Assembly (NCBI RefSeq): GCF_013299165.1
Contig: NZ_JAAFKD010000003.1
Location: 309,381 to 373,380, forward strand
Direction of reading: 5' to 3'
Length of the DNA: 64,000 bases
Source: Microcoleus sp. bin38.metabat.b11b12b14.051
Lineage (GTDB): Bacteria > Cyanobacteriota > Cyanobacteriia > Cyanobacteriales > Microcoleaceae
Positions 34,976 through 43,675 of the stretch are shown one piece after another. Made by a program: the position numbers and the translations under genes. The notes under the pieces were generated by a model. That model ran no database searches. It saw only the letters and a list, made by a program, of their open reading frames with translations, and was not told where the DNA came from. Numbering within the stretch: position 1 is the stretch's first letter; each line of letters begins with the position of its first letter.

Positions 34976-35432
34976 TTAAGCGTATACAAATTATATGTCA
35001 TTATCATAAATTGCCGGAGACGGCAGTGCCGTATCCCTACAGGTAAAAACCTCTAATTTATTTTTGGTAGCAATGTTTTTTGAAATTGGTATTACTTACC
35101 ACAAAGAATATGTTGAATGCCTCTCCCTTGTCGGAGAAATTAAAATCAGACTATTCATTACTCGAATCCTATTCCTTCAAAGTAGAGGTCGCTGTCAACC
35201 GCAACGACTAGCGAGTCGGCTCTTCTGTCAACTCTTCGACAAGAGCTCTTCGGGAAAACTGTCAACTGTCAACGGAATGAAGGGTATGAGTTAGTTCTTT
35301 TGGATCTAGTTGAAATTACGCAATCCACCCGAAAAAAGCTTTACCAAAACTTTAAGAACATCTGCCGGAATATGTGATTTACTAGAAATAAAGAGCGTCG
35401 ATTTAGCAGACTTAATAATTTAAAACTCAGCC
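34976..35432. other. Repeat-filled intergenic region
   Basis: About 460 bp holding the degenerate palindrome at 35016-35037, the dispersed repeat copy B at 35088-35198 and TGTCAAC heptamer sequence around 35255-35275. No gene is supported. Confidence 0.55.
35088..35198. repeat. Dispersed ~105-bp repeat, copy B
   Basis: Diverged copy of 24031-24142, sharing ACCACAAAGAATATGTTGAA, GGAGAAATTAAAATCAGAC, ATTCATTACTC and AGTAGAGGTCGCTGTCAAC. Confidence 0.65.
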
Positions 35433-36344
35433 ATGACGAAGATTTTTATGGATTGCATTGCTAAAACTAGGATTTACTTGACTTACTCAGCGGCTGTTCT
35501 CTGTGCGGCGATCGCACTACAGCCACAACAGGCTTATTCAGCAACGCTATCTAACGGCTGGAATTATGCGATCGATTCCTTCAACGACGGGGTGACAGGG
35601 CCGCAAATTGGCGGCGGCGACTTTGAATTTTACGGCATCGCCGTTAAAGAAACATCAGATACAGCTTTCGTCGCCATCAACTCCAATCTAAGTTTAGCAG
35701 GATATGCCGACAGCGCCGCTGCCAGAGGTAACATCAACTACGGCGATTTGTTCTTCAACTTTTCCGGTCAAAACTTCGATACAGCTAACGCAAATCGCAA
35801 CTTATTTGCCGTTCGCTTTGCCGCCGGAAATGACTCAGGGGTCGCTGCAACAGGCGTTTACAGTAATGTTACCGCTAAAAACGTCACCGAAATAAACTCC
35901 GGCTTTCTGAATTTAAATCAATTCAACACGACGGTTGCATCGGCAGGCGGAACCCCATCTACGGGCGATTTAGCAGCCACTGACCCGTATTTTAACCAAA
36001 CTGGAAACTGGACAGTTCTTAACTCAATCGCTACGGGGACAAAAGTTGCAGATATTAATTTTTTAACGCCAGCAAATTTGAGTGCTCTCGGTCTGAATTT
36101 TGGTCAATTTAATGCAGTAGGTTCTCAAACAATCGGATTTAGTTTCAATAAATCCGCAATGCCTTCTGGAAGTTATATTGCTAATTTGTTTGCTGAGTGC
36201 GCTAATGATGCGATCGCCATTAAAGCCTCGTTTCAGAATGCAGAAGCTGTACCAGAACCTTCTACTTGGTTCGGTACTGTAGTAGGATTGAGCTTTTTAG
36301 GTATGGGTGCGGCGAAACGCAAAATGAAGCGCAAGGTTGCTTGA
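35433..36344 (+). CDS. PEP-CTERM sorted extracellular protein
   Basis: 303 residues. The N-terminus is a signal peptide (hydrophobic ~15-28, cleavage near AYSA). The body is Asn/Gly/Ala-rich and beta-predicted. The C-terminus has the exosortase sorting signal: VPEPST, a hydrophobic helix (WFGTVVGLSFLGMGA) and a basic tail (KRKMKRK). Such proteins are cut and anchored or released by exosortase in the envelope. Their specific roles vary, and none can be given here. The start at 35433 is the first ATG with a downstream signal sequence; another ATG follows at residue 6. Convergent with the next gene. Confidence 0.88.
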   Translation: MTKIFMDCIAKTRIYLTYSAAVLCAAIALQPQQAYSATLSNGWNYAIDSFNDGVTGPQIGGGDFEFYGIAVKETSDTAFVAINSNLSLAGYADSAAARGNINYGDLFFNFSGQNFDTANANRNLFAVRFAAGNDSGVAATGVYSNVTAKNVTEINSGFLNLNQFNTTVASAGGTPSTGDLAATDPYFNQTGNWTVLNSIATGTKVADINFLTPANLSALGLNFGQFNAVGSQTIGFSFNKSAMPSGSYIANLFAECANDAIAIKASFQNAEAVPEPSTWFGTVVGLSFLGMGAAKRKMKRKVA

Positions 36345-36359
36345 GGCGCTGGATTGTGA

Positions 36360-36475
36360 GGAACGGGCAAGATGCCCGTTCCACAAAAAGTAAATCTTCT
36401 AGTGGAACTGGCATCTTGCCAGTTACCAAACACAAAAACTAAATGTTGGGGTGGAACTGGCCGAAGAGCCAGTTC
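36360..36475. terminator. Three similar stem-loops between convergent genes
   Basis: 36360-36382 (GGAACGGGCA paired perfectly with TGCCCGTTCC) is followed by two related hairpins around 36413-36430 and 36453-36475 (GGAACTGGC with GCCAGTT). Each repeats a GGAAC...GTTCC pattern. The position suits bidirectional termination, although T-runs are short. Confidence 0.5.
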
Positions 36476-36491
36476 CTAAATACTCCCAACT

Positions 36492-39146
36492 TTATCGCGA
36501 GATAAAATGCGCCCAAACATTGCCATCTGGGCCCGCAACTTGATTGATGTAGCCGTAGGGATACATCAACTTTCTGCCCTCAGTATCGCTGTAACCGGTG
36601 AGGGCATCTCCCCAAGGATCTTGCACGATATAACCGTCAGAATTGTAGCCAATTAAAGTGATAATGTGACCTGCGGCAGTAAAATCTCCTGCTAACACTA
36701 CGGGCCGCCGATTCAACAATTGCGATCGCACATCCGCCCACTGGCGAGTCGTACTAAAACTCGTCTTAAAGCCGTAAGCCTGAATCAGCGCCGAAAGCAC
36801 GTTGTGATCGGTTTGAGAACCCTGGCCTGCATAGTCGAAACACCACTGCAACAACTCATCCTCCAACTGTCCGCCCCACTTAGAACGAACGCCGTAATAA
36901 TACATCACCATGGCGATCGCAGTGACGTTGCAAGTAGACCAGTCAAAACGCGGATTGTCCCGCTGTGAAAAATACGGCACATTCAATTCCACATTGTTCG
37001 GAACCGGATCGAAAATTTTATCCCCACGCTTGAACTGAACAAAACTCGGAAAAACATAACCTGTATTGCCAAAATTTTGCACTTCTTCCGTCAGAGAAAC
37101 TTTCAGGTGATCGGCTTCCAAACCGTAGCTTTCCACGCCGTAAACTCGACCTAAAGGCAGGGTACTTCTCTCGGTAGCAGTCAGCTTCGCAGCATCTACA
37201 GGACGTTTTTTAAACACAGTTGGTTGCAGCATTGTCATCGTCAAAGCATCGGGGTCAAAGGCAACTTCTTTGCCGTTTTTCTTGATTTGAACAGACTGCC
37301 AATAGATAAATCCTACATTGCCGAAACCGGGAATAGATTCGGCGAGAGTTACTCGAAAATGACCCAAAATGCAGGCATAACCGGTGATAGCGTAGGTGGT
37401 GCCTAAAATTAGGTCAGCTACTTGATTGGCAGGGAGTTTCGATGAATCTACTGGTTTACCTTTAATCACTGTTGTTTGAGTTACCAACAGTTGAGCGTTC
37501 CCGTTGCTGTTGGGTACGTCGGCTAGGTCAAATTTGAGGATTTTGTTACCTTTGGCAAGCTGAACGTCGGGTTCGTAAAAATAGCCAAAAGTGCCGATCG
37601 GCGAAATTGCCGAATCCAGCAGCACCTTGATATGCCCGTCAATAAATCCGTACTTGCTAACCGCTAAAGTCTGACCTGCTTTGACCAGAACTTTTTGCTG
37701 GTTGTCGAGGCGGGAAGAATCGACCGGGGCTACCTTAAACCAAGTGTCAGAAAGTAGCTTTAAACTCAAATTTTTGCCGACAGTCAGAGGATCGGAACTG
37801 ACTGTAATGTAAATTATTTGGCTGCCGACAATGTTACCTTTGCTGTCTGTTGCGCGCAACCTCAGCCACCGAGCTCCGGGTATGCTAAATCCTTTGGGCA
37901 AATTGACTTGCCAAGTGCCGACAGTTTGGTTTAGTGTTACGGTTAGGGGCAGTTTGTCCTCAGCTATCACCTCAACTTTTGCTGCTTCTTGCTTGTCAAA
38001 AGTACCGGAAAGGGCGATCGACTGATTCACCAAAACCTCCGTCGGGCCTTGATAAGTTAAATTCGGCGCTGGGTTAAAAGATTTGCCTGCGCGACTGAAT
38101 TGCACGAAATCGGGATAAACGAAACCTGTATTGCCAAAAGGTGGCAAATTTTCAGTCAGCGAGACTTTAACGTGACCTTGTTCGATCGAGAATCCAGAAA
38201 TGCCGTAAATCATTCCCGCCGGCAAAGTAATTTTTTCTGGCGGTTGCAGGTTGACAGCATCTACCGGCCGCTTTTTTAACGCAGTAGTTTTGACAACTGT
38301 CATGGTAACAGCGTTTCTGTCAAAGGAAATTCCCTTGCCGTCTTGCAAAATTTGGACGTGTTGCGAGTACATGAATCCCGAATTGCCAAAGTTGGGAATC
38401 GGGCGATCTAGGGTAACTCGAAAATGATTTTCTACGCAAGCGTAGCCGAAAATATTGAAAGTTTCGCCCTGGTAAAATCTGACTTTTTGATTTTGTCCTA
38501 AAGTAGCCGAATCTGCGGGGTTGCGCTTTAACCAGGTTTTCTTGTTCACCCACAGCAACTGCATTCCAGGCGGCGGGGCGGGTAGTTGCGCGCGATCGAA
38601 TATCAGGATTTTGGCGCCTTTGCTGACAAGTACGTGTTTTTCGTAAAAAAAGCCGGACTTTCCCACCGGAGAAATAGGATTATTTAGTTGAACGTTGAGG
38701 TGTCCGTCTTCTAAGTCGTAGTCGGTAATTTGATAAGTCTCACCTGCTGGTATTGCCGCTTTTTGCTGATCGTTGAGACTGGCTGAAGGCACTGTTCCGG
38801 CTTTTAATTGAGTGTCTTGCAGAGTAATTAACGTAAAGAATTGTTGCGAGGAATTAGAAGCAGGATTAACTTTGATGTTAATTGTTTGCTCTCCGATAAC
38901 TTTGCCAGTCTTATCAATTGCTTTCACCTGCACAGTGCGAGTACCGACGCTATCAAATCCTTTGTCTAAACCAATGTTCCAAATGCCTGTAGATAAATTT
39001 ATCCCCGCCTTCAGAGCCTTAGAACCTTCGGCTGCTGTGATTGCCGCCACTTGATTTTTATCAAAAGTGCCAACTAAGACAGAGGCTCGATTGACCTCAA
39101 TTTCTTGTGGGCCCAAGTAACTCAAAATAATCTTGGTGCTTGTCAT
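36492..39146 (-). CDS. Large multidomain protein with C-terminal C39-like peptidase
   Basis: 884 residues. Residues ~1-365 and ~366-715 are a duplication: each half begins with a ~95-residue Ig-like domain (SYLGPQEIEVNRASVLVGTF / TYQGPTEVLVNQSIALSGTF) followed by three ~85-residue repeats marked by GNTGFVYPDFV-like motifs (six in all). From ~725 a papain-fold C39_2-type domain follows, with the candidate nucleophile in WSTCNVTAIAMVMYYYG (~737), the His in AAGHIITLIGYN (~829) and Asp in VQDPWGD. No signal peptide is visible, so export would need another route. Substrate is unknown; the repeats look like binding modules. Monocistronic. Confidence 0.8.
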   Translation of the reverse strand: MTSTKIILSYLGPQEIEVNRASVLVGTFDKNQVAAITAAEGSKALKAGINLSTGIWNIGLDKGFDSVGTRTVQVKAIDKTGKVIGEQTINIKVNPASNSSQQFFTLITLQDTQLKAGTVPSASLNDQQKAAIPAGETYQITDYDLEDGHLNVQLNNPISPVGKSGFFYEKHVLVSKGAKILIFDRAQLPAPPPGMQLLWVNKKTWLKRNPADSATLGQNQKVRFYQGETFNIFGYACVENHFRVTLDRPIPNFGNSGFMYSQHVQILQDGKGISFDRNAVTMTVVKTTALKKRPVDAVNLQPPEKITLPAGMIYGISGFSIEQGHVKVSLTENLPPFGNTGFVYPDFVQFSRAGKSFNPAPNLTYQGPTEVLVNQSIALSGTFDKQEAAKVEVIAEDKLPLTVTLNQTVGTWQVNLPKGFSIPGARWLRLRATDSKGNIVGSQIIYITVSSDPLTVGKNLSLKLLSDTWFKVAPVDSSRLDNQQKVLVKAGQTLAVSKYGFIDGHIKVLLDSAISPIGTFGYFYEPDVQLAKGNKILKFDLADVPNSNGNAQLLVTQTTVIKGKPVDSSKLPANQVADLILGTTYAITGYACILGHFRVTLAESIPGFGNVGFIYWQSVQIKKNGKEVAFDPDALTMTMLQPTVFKKRPVDAAKLTATERSTLPLGRVYGVESYGLEADHLKVSLTEEVQNFGNTGYVFPSFVQFKRGDKIFDPVPNNVELNVPYFSQRDNPRFDWSTCNVTAIAMVMYYYGVRSKWGGQLEDELLQWCFDYAGQGSQTDHNVLSALIQAYGFKTSFSTTRQWADVRSQLLNRRPVVLAGDFTAAGHIITLIGYNSDGYIVQDPWGDALTGYSDTEGRKLMYPYGYINQVAGPDGNVWAHFISR

Positions 39147-39749
39147 TATCTATCCGCCTACTTACTTAATTATTCAGCTACAGCAAGGATAACTTCTCAT
39201 TTTATCAAACACAACGATCCGATCCCGGACAAAATCGCTCCTAGATTCATTCTACGGGCGGTTGATGCCTTTTAAAGTATCAATTTTTAATGGTTGGCGG
39301 GATGTTAGCAAGAAATCTAAATGTAGGTTGCGCCACAAGCACCTTACCCGAATTTAGGCTGGTTGAGAGAATTTGCAGCGCAAATTTTCGGGCTAAAAAT
39401 TTAATAGGAGTAGGTTATTGCCCCCGATACCTTTCACCCCTCACTTAGGTGATTTTAGATTTTAGATTTTAGATTCAGCGATTGAGGGATTGGGAGATTT
39501 TAGATTTTAGTCGTAGGGTGTGTCGCCACGAAAAATTTTTAGTTACATATCGACAATTTCACAGCGACGCACCCGATCGCAATAATTTTATCAACAAACA
39601 CAAAATTTATTGTGTAGCAATCTTTTGTAAAAAAAGTATTACAAAAAAAACCCGGTTTCTACGATAATATTGCGTTAGCAACGAGATATCTCGGAAGAAA
39701 CCGGATTTTTAGCCCTTTAGTGCGTTCAGGAATGTTAGGGCGACGGCGA
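39147..39749. other. Intergenic region
   Basis: About 600 bp without a supported gene. It holds a GTAGGGTGTGTCGCC fragment at ~39507-39521 with a GCGACGCACCC partner at ~39563 (family of 51337-51471), and a hairpin at ~39649-39713 made from AAACCCGGTTTCT and AGAAACCGGATTTTT, which could end the peroxiredoxin transcript. Confidence 0.5.
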
Positions 39750-40190
39750 CTAAACTATGGTGACAAGAATATCTTGAGCGTGAGAGTCAACTTTCAGATT
39801 ATCTCCTTCATAAACCTGAATAATTTTGCCCGTACCGTCGATGACAAAAGTAACACGCTTGGAATAATCACCTTTCTCAACATCGTAAGCTTTGGTAATC
39901 GCGCCATCAACATCTGCTAATAGCTGAAAAGGCAAACCGTACTTCTCAGTGAACTTTTGGTGCGATTCTTCATTGTCACGGCTAACACCGAGAACTACTA
40001 TATCTTTGCCTTTGTATTCTTCATGGGCTGCTTTGAAGCTTTGAGCTTGTCTGGTGCAGCCGGGGGTGTCATCTTTGGGGTAGAAATACAAGATTACGGT
40101 TTTACCGGCGAATTCGGAGAGGGAGACGGTTTTGCCGTTGGTGTCTTTGGCGGTGAATTGAGGTGCAGCACACCCTACTGGTAATGTCAT
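39750..40190 (-). CDS. Peroxiredoxin Q/BCP, 1-Cys type
   Basis: 146 residues of the thioredoxin-fold PrxQ/BCP family, which reduces hydrogen and organic peroxides with thioredoxin. The active site is YPKDDTPGCTRQAQSF with the peroxidatic Cys at ~45. The usual resolving Cys five residues later is absent (Gln/Ser there), so this is a 1-Cys form; the only other Cys is Cys7. The remaining motifs, VILYFYPKD and VVLGVSRDNEESHQKF, are standard. Cyanobacteria encode several PrxQ, some of them lacking the resolving Cys. Monocistronic. Confidence 0.92.
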   Translation of the reverse strand: MTLPVGCAAPQFTAKDTNGKTVSLSEFAGKTVILYFYPKDDTPGCTRQAQSFKAAHEEYKGKDIVVLGVSRDNEESHQKFTEKYGLPFQLLADVDGAITKAYDVEKGDYSKRVTFVIDGTGKIIQVYEGDNLKVDSHAQDILVTIV

Positions 40191-40334
40191 AATTTTGTTG
40201 ACCTTGCGATTGATAAAGCTATTTTAGTTGATTTTGGGCTGTTGTTGTCAATATCTTAAATTTAGATTCGGAATTGAGTGTCCGTTAGAAAAAATCTGCC
40301 TTTGGGAATAGTTTTTCTACCGTAATTTGATGCC

Positions 40335-40363
40335 TTGACTTGGGGGCGATCTCGTGTTAGATT
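40335..40363 (+). promoter_or_regulatory. Candidate sigma-70 promoter of the HicB-like gene
   Basis: TTGACT (40335-40340) and TAGATT (40358-40363) are separated by 17 bp and lie 56 bp before the start codon. Confidence 0.4.
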
Positions 40364-40419
40364 GTGGGCGTGTACTCCGAATTTTATGACGCTATTAAAC
40401 TTGATAAAGTAAGTAAAAT

Positions 40420-40686
40420 ATGATAGATTTTTACACTGTTATTATTCGCAAAAGTGCCGAATATTGGGTAGCTTTGTGTTTGGAAAATGGATTAGTAGGA
40501 CAAGGCAACACTCCCGAACAATCCATCGATAAACTCAAACAGGCGATCGAGTCTTTTTCGGAAGTTTATGAAACTGAATCAGATATTTATCTCAGTCCTC
40601 TGGCTATTAATGAGTTGCATGAGTTTCTTACTTTAGAAGATGCGGAAGCTTCAGACACTTATGAACTAAGAAAAGTTTATGCCTAA
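40420..40686 (+). CDS. HicB-like antitoxin
   Basis: 88 residues, MIDFYTVIIRKSAEYWVALC then LENGLVGQGNTPEQSIDKLKQAIESF. This is the partial RNase-H-like fold of HicB antitoxins (short beta strands followed by the QAIESF helix). HicB binds and blocks the mRNA interferase HicA and represses the operon. The stop codon overlaps by 8 nt the ATG of a reading frame that would be hicA but ends after nine codons (40679-40708). This is an antitoxin without its toxin. Confidence 0.75.
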   Translation: MIDFYTVIIRKSAEYWVALCLENGLVGQGNTPEQSIDKLKQAIESFSEVYETESDIYLSPLAINELHEFLTLEDAEASDTYELRKVYA

Positions 40687-40708
40687 AAATATTCCTGTGA
40701 AGCTATAA
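40679..40708 (+). pseudogene. HicA toxin remnant, 9 codons
   Basis: The frame MPKNIPVKL begins at the ATG overlapping the HicB-like stop and ends at TAA 40706-40708. The start resembles that of cyanobacterial HicA proteins, but the double-stranded RNA-binding body with its catalytic His is absent from the following sequence. Confidence 0.45.
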
Positions 40709-40814
40709 ATACTTGTTGGCAACCCAGCAAGAGGCTAGCCTAAAATGCCATTTATAGTCAAACTCGTCTAACCTGTTCTAAAATAGAAGAGACATCCTAT
40801 ATTAATTCTCTACC

Positions 40815-41132
40815 ATGTCGATCGCCATAATTCAAGAACACATCGAAATCACCCCTGGAGTCTGTGGTGGAAAACCTCGGATCGCCGGACATCGCATCCG
40901 AGTTCAGGATATTGTTGTTTGGCACGAACAAATGGGAATGTCACCAGACGAAATTCTGTATCATTATCCGAGTATTACTTTATCTGATATCTATGCAGCT
41001 TTAGCTTATTATCACGATCGCCCAGATGAAATTCGGTCTGCGATCGAAGCAGATGCAGAATTTGCCCGCCAATTGAAAGCTCAAACCCCATCGCTATTGC
41101 AACAAAAATTAAAAACTCGTCAGCATGGCTAA
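40815..41132 (+). CDS. DUF433 antitoxin-like protein
   Basis: 105 residues with the DUF433 signature ITPGVCGGKPRIAGHRIRVQ, VVWHEQMGMSPDEILYHYPS and ITLSDIYAALAYYHD. DUF433 proteins (VapB45-like fold) normally precede and overlap a DUF5615 PIN-like toxin. Here the overlapping downstream frame is cut after eight codons (41126-41152). The N-terminus is intact. An intact pair of the same type is at 57212-57920. It sits directly at the edge of the AT-rich STAND/GTPase cassette. Confidence 0.88.
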   Translation: MSIAIIQEHIEITPGVCGGKPRIAGHRIRVQDIVVWHEQMGMSPDEILYHYPSITLSDIYAALAYYHDRPDEIRSAIEADAEFARQLKAQTPSLLQQKLKTRQHG

Positions 41133-41152
41133 GATTAAATTTCATCATTAAT
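41126..41152 (+). pseudogene. DUF5615 PIN-like toxin remnant, 8 codons
   Basis: The frame MAKIKFHH starts at an ATG overlapping the DUF433 stop by 7 nt and ends at TAA 41150-41152. DUF5615 toxins typically begin MAKI.FH.DE, so this is their first strand cut just before the catalytic Asp. The cut lies at the 3' end of the convergent STAND gene (41148) and probably marks a rearrangement junction. Confidence 0.6.
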
Positions 41153-42497
41153 CTTGACAACAAGTTCTAACATATTCTCGAACAACAAGAGATAAATCAA
41201 ACAATACTTGCTCTCCTTGTATTCTTTTGAGTAAATAACGTTGATGCAATGATTCCAACCCATTCATTAAGTCCATTGATGAGAGAGATAAACTTTGTCT
41301 TAAATCTTCTCTTGACACAGGTCTATCCAATTTACTTAAATGTAAAACAATCTCTTGTTCTCTGGGTGATAGTCGTTTGAATAATTCAGTCAACCGAGGT
41401 TTCATGTCTTTGGTGATGATTAAACTATCTTCTTTCAAGAAATCAGCGACTTTGCCCCCAAAAATATTTTTAATTAAGCTGACAATATCTTTTAGATAAA
41501 CGGGATTACCTTCATATAACTTTATAATTTTCGCCCAAGCTTCATCATCATTTAATCCCCAATTTTTCAGGATTGACATATTCTCTAATCCTTCTAACTC
41601 TAAGCAATTAATAGGATATAATTCCTCATCTAAGCAAATCATTTCTTGACATTGTTCCTGACTAATTAAGATTAAACTACTTTGATGTTCAATATTTGTT
41701 ATCATGGTTAACAAGTTGTGGTAATTCTTATATTCTGTTTTGAATTGTCCTGCCAATTCTCCCTTGATAAATAGTTCTTGCAAATCATCAAGGATAATTA
41801 AACATCTTTGCTGACGTAAAATATTAAAAAGTTGAGTTAACTTATTGTCAGGTTGAACAGGAGCATCATTAACACCTGTTAGAATTTCAGTAATAATGCC
41901 ATCTAAAGATTGAGATAGTTTGAGGTTTTTCCAGATGACTACATCAAAATCTTGTAAATTAAGATCGACAAACTGTTTGACTAGGGTAGTTTTACCTATT
42001 CCGCTTAAGCCTAAAACTGAGATTAGACGAGTATTTTGATGAGTTAGCCAATGGGATAGGGTTTGAAGTTCGGTTGTGCGATCGTAAAAATGGGTGATTT
42101 TAGGGGCTAGAGTTAAATCGTTATACCCTGTGCTTTTCGTTGGCTTCTCTTCATCAGCAATAGATTGATTTGTATCTGCTTGATGAGAATTAGGACACCA
42201 ATTAATTTTACTATTTACTAAGCCGACAAACTGAGAATTTATCACTCTTTCAATCGTCCAAGAAAAATTATGTCTACTAATATCTTCATCTAGCTGTTCG
42301 GATAAAATCTTAAATAACTTACGACTAACATCTCCAATATAGTTTTTACTTTTATACCCACATTTCTCTGCAATCTCACTGTAAGTTTTACCTTCCCACA
42401 GTCCCTTAACAACAGCTTTTTCTAGGTCGTCGAGGTGTTCTCCTGTTTGTTTCTCGACTACCCGATCGACAAATTGTAAAATTTCTGTAATATTCAT
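41148..42497 (-). CDS. Short STAND (NB-ARC-type) NTPase
   Basis: 449 residues. The N-terminal ~85 residues (NITEILQFVDRVVEKQTGEHL ... KTYSEIAEKCGYKSKNYIGD) look like the HTH-like vMAP-M-type domain that starts many cyanobacterial STAND proteins. A NB-ARC NTPase follows, with FYDRTTEL, Walker A VLGLSGIGKTTL (~170) and Walker B CLIILDDLQEL (~245), and then a winged-helix region (LSPREQEIVLHLSKLDRPVS). Such proteins normally continue into WD40 or TPR sensor repeats; here the frame ends soon after the winged helix, so no sensor array is present. A TATAAT lies at its 5' side on the minus strand. Codon use is AT-rich compared with neighbours. Divergent from the GTPase operon. Confidence 0.85.
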   Translation of the reverse strand: MNITEILQFVDRVVEKQTGEHLDDLEKAVVKGLWEGKTYSEIAEKCGYKSKNYIGDVSRKLFKILSEQLDEDISRHNFSWTIERVINSQFVGLVNSKINWCPNSHQADTNQSIADEEKPTKSTGYNDLTLAPKITHFYDRTTELQTLSHWLTHQNTRLISVLGLSGIGKTTLVKQFVDLNLQDFDVVIWKNLKLSQSLDGIITEILTGVNDAPVQPDNKLTQLFNILRQQRCLIILDDLQELFIKGELAGQFKTEYKNYHNLLTMITNIEHQSSLILISQEQCQEMICLDEELYPINCLELEGLENMSILKNWGLNDDEAWAKIIKLYEGNPVYLKDIVSLIKNIFGGKVADFLKEDSLIITKDMKPRLTELFKRLSPREQEIVLHLSKLDRPVSREDLRQSLSLSSMDLMNGLESLHQRYLLKRIQGEQVLFDLSLVVREYVRTCCQD

Positions 42498-42686
42498 TTA
42501 AGTCATAAGGGGTATGGATTTTAGCTATTATAGCTTAATATAAACCAATAAAATCAGGTTTTTTCTGGTTTGTACTTAATATTTTGTTATAAATAATTCA
42601 ATAAAATCTGTTTTTTTCAGTTAGCGGTGTTACGAACAGGATATTTATCATGGAGAAGATTTAACTTTACCGCTCTGAAAAACATT
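42498..42686. promoter_or_regulatory. Divergent regulatory region of the STAND/GTPase cassette
   Basis: 189 bp, strongly AT-rich. A TATAAT reading toward the STAND gene lies near 42524-42529 (minus strand). Two T-rich imperfect repeats (AATCAGGTTTTTTCTGGTT and AATCTGTTTTTTTCAGTTA) lie on the GTPase side. Confidence 0.4.
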
Positions 42687-43625
42687 ATGGATTTACGAGC
42701 TTTAGTCCAAGATTTAGCAAGAGACATTCTGGGCGATCAGAAGATGTCGGAGGAGGATTTTGAGAAAATCTACCACATGATTGAAGACAAGGTAGATAAT
42801 GAACCACCGCCTCGTTTTGCTTTTATTGGTGAAACAGGAGTAGGAAAATCCTCTACACTGAATGCACTTTTTAACGCCGGTTTAGAGGTGAGCCATATCG
42901 AAGCTTGTACCCAAGAAGCAACAGGAATTGAAGTATCTTTTAATCAAGTTGAAGGTGTTAATGGAGCATTAGTTGCTTATGATATGCCTGGACTGGGTGA
43001 AAGTCGCTTAAAACAAAAAGAACACATTGCACTTTATGAAAAAGTGTTAAAAGACGTAGATGTTGCCTTGTGGATTTTAGATGCACAAAATCGGGCGATC
43101 GCGTCAGTACAGCAATATTTAGAAACTGAACTCAAAGCAGTTAATCCTAGACTTTTAGATCGGATGGTAATTGCTTTAAATAAAGTGGATTTAGTGCATT
43201 CTGGGGGAACAGCTTGGATTGAAATAGCTAATTTACCGAGTGAAGAACAAGAAAAAAATATCGAAGGAAGAATCCGTGATGTTCAAAGAAAAGTTCGGGA
43301 AGTATTGCCAAATTGGAAAGGAACAATTATAGGATATTCTGCCAACAGACGCTACAACTTACCTCAACTTTTTGATGCCATGATGGATGCTGTACCTAAC
43401 AAAAGAAGATGGGTAGTTGCATCTCGTAAAGCATTAGCTGATTTTCTGGAATTGGTCGATCCTCAGTTATTACCACCAGAAAAAAGACGAGAAAGAGCAA
43501 CTCATCAACAACCTCAACCTTCAAAGATGTCTGATATTGTTGCTAGTATGCCTCCTGAAGAATTTGCTAAATTTGCTGGAGATAAAAAAGCATTTTTAGC
43601 CTGGCTAAAACAACAAGAAATTTAA
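42687..43625 (+). CDS. Era/YeeP-type GTPase of the STAND cassette
   Basis: 312 residues from the ATG at 42687 (MDLRALVQDLARDILG); an upstream in-frame TTG would add 20 residues. It is a TrmE-Era-EngA-like GTPase with P-loop GETGVGKSST (~54), Thr in TQEATGIEV (switch I), DMPGLGE (switch II), NKVD and SAN (G5). A ~60-residue helix-rich leader precedes the G domain. The C-terminus, after a Pro/Gln-rich linker, carries MPPEEFAKFAGDKKAFLAWL, which matches in spacing a motif in the next two proteins. Similar GTPases (YfjP/YeeP) occur on prophages and islands. First gene of a three-gene plus-strand operon; function unknown. Confidence 0.88.
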   Translation: MDLRALVQDLARDILGDQKMSEEDFEKIYHMIEDKVDNEPPPRFAFIGETGVGKSSTLNALFNAGLEVSHIEACTQEATGIEVSFNQVEGVNGALVAYDMPGLGESRLKQKEHIALYEKVLKDVDVALWILDAQNRAIASVQQYLETELKAVNPRLLDRMVIALNKVDLVHSGGTAWIEIANLPSEEQEKNIEGRIRDVQRKVREVLPNWKGTIIGYSANRRYNLPQLFDAMMDAVPNKRRWVVASRKALADFLELVDPQLLPPEKRRERATHQQPQPSKMSDIVASMPPEEFAKFAGDKKAFLAWLKQQEI

Positions 43626-43675
43626 TTCAACATCTGGTGCATCTCAAGTCAAATTAAAAAACAGGAGATTTATCC

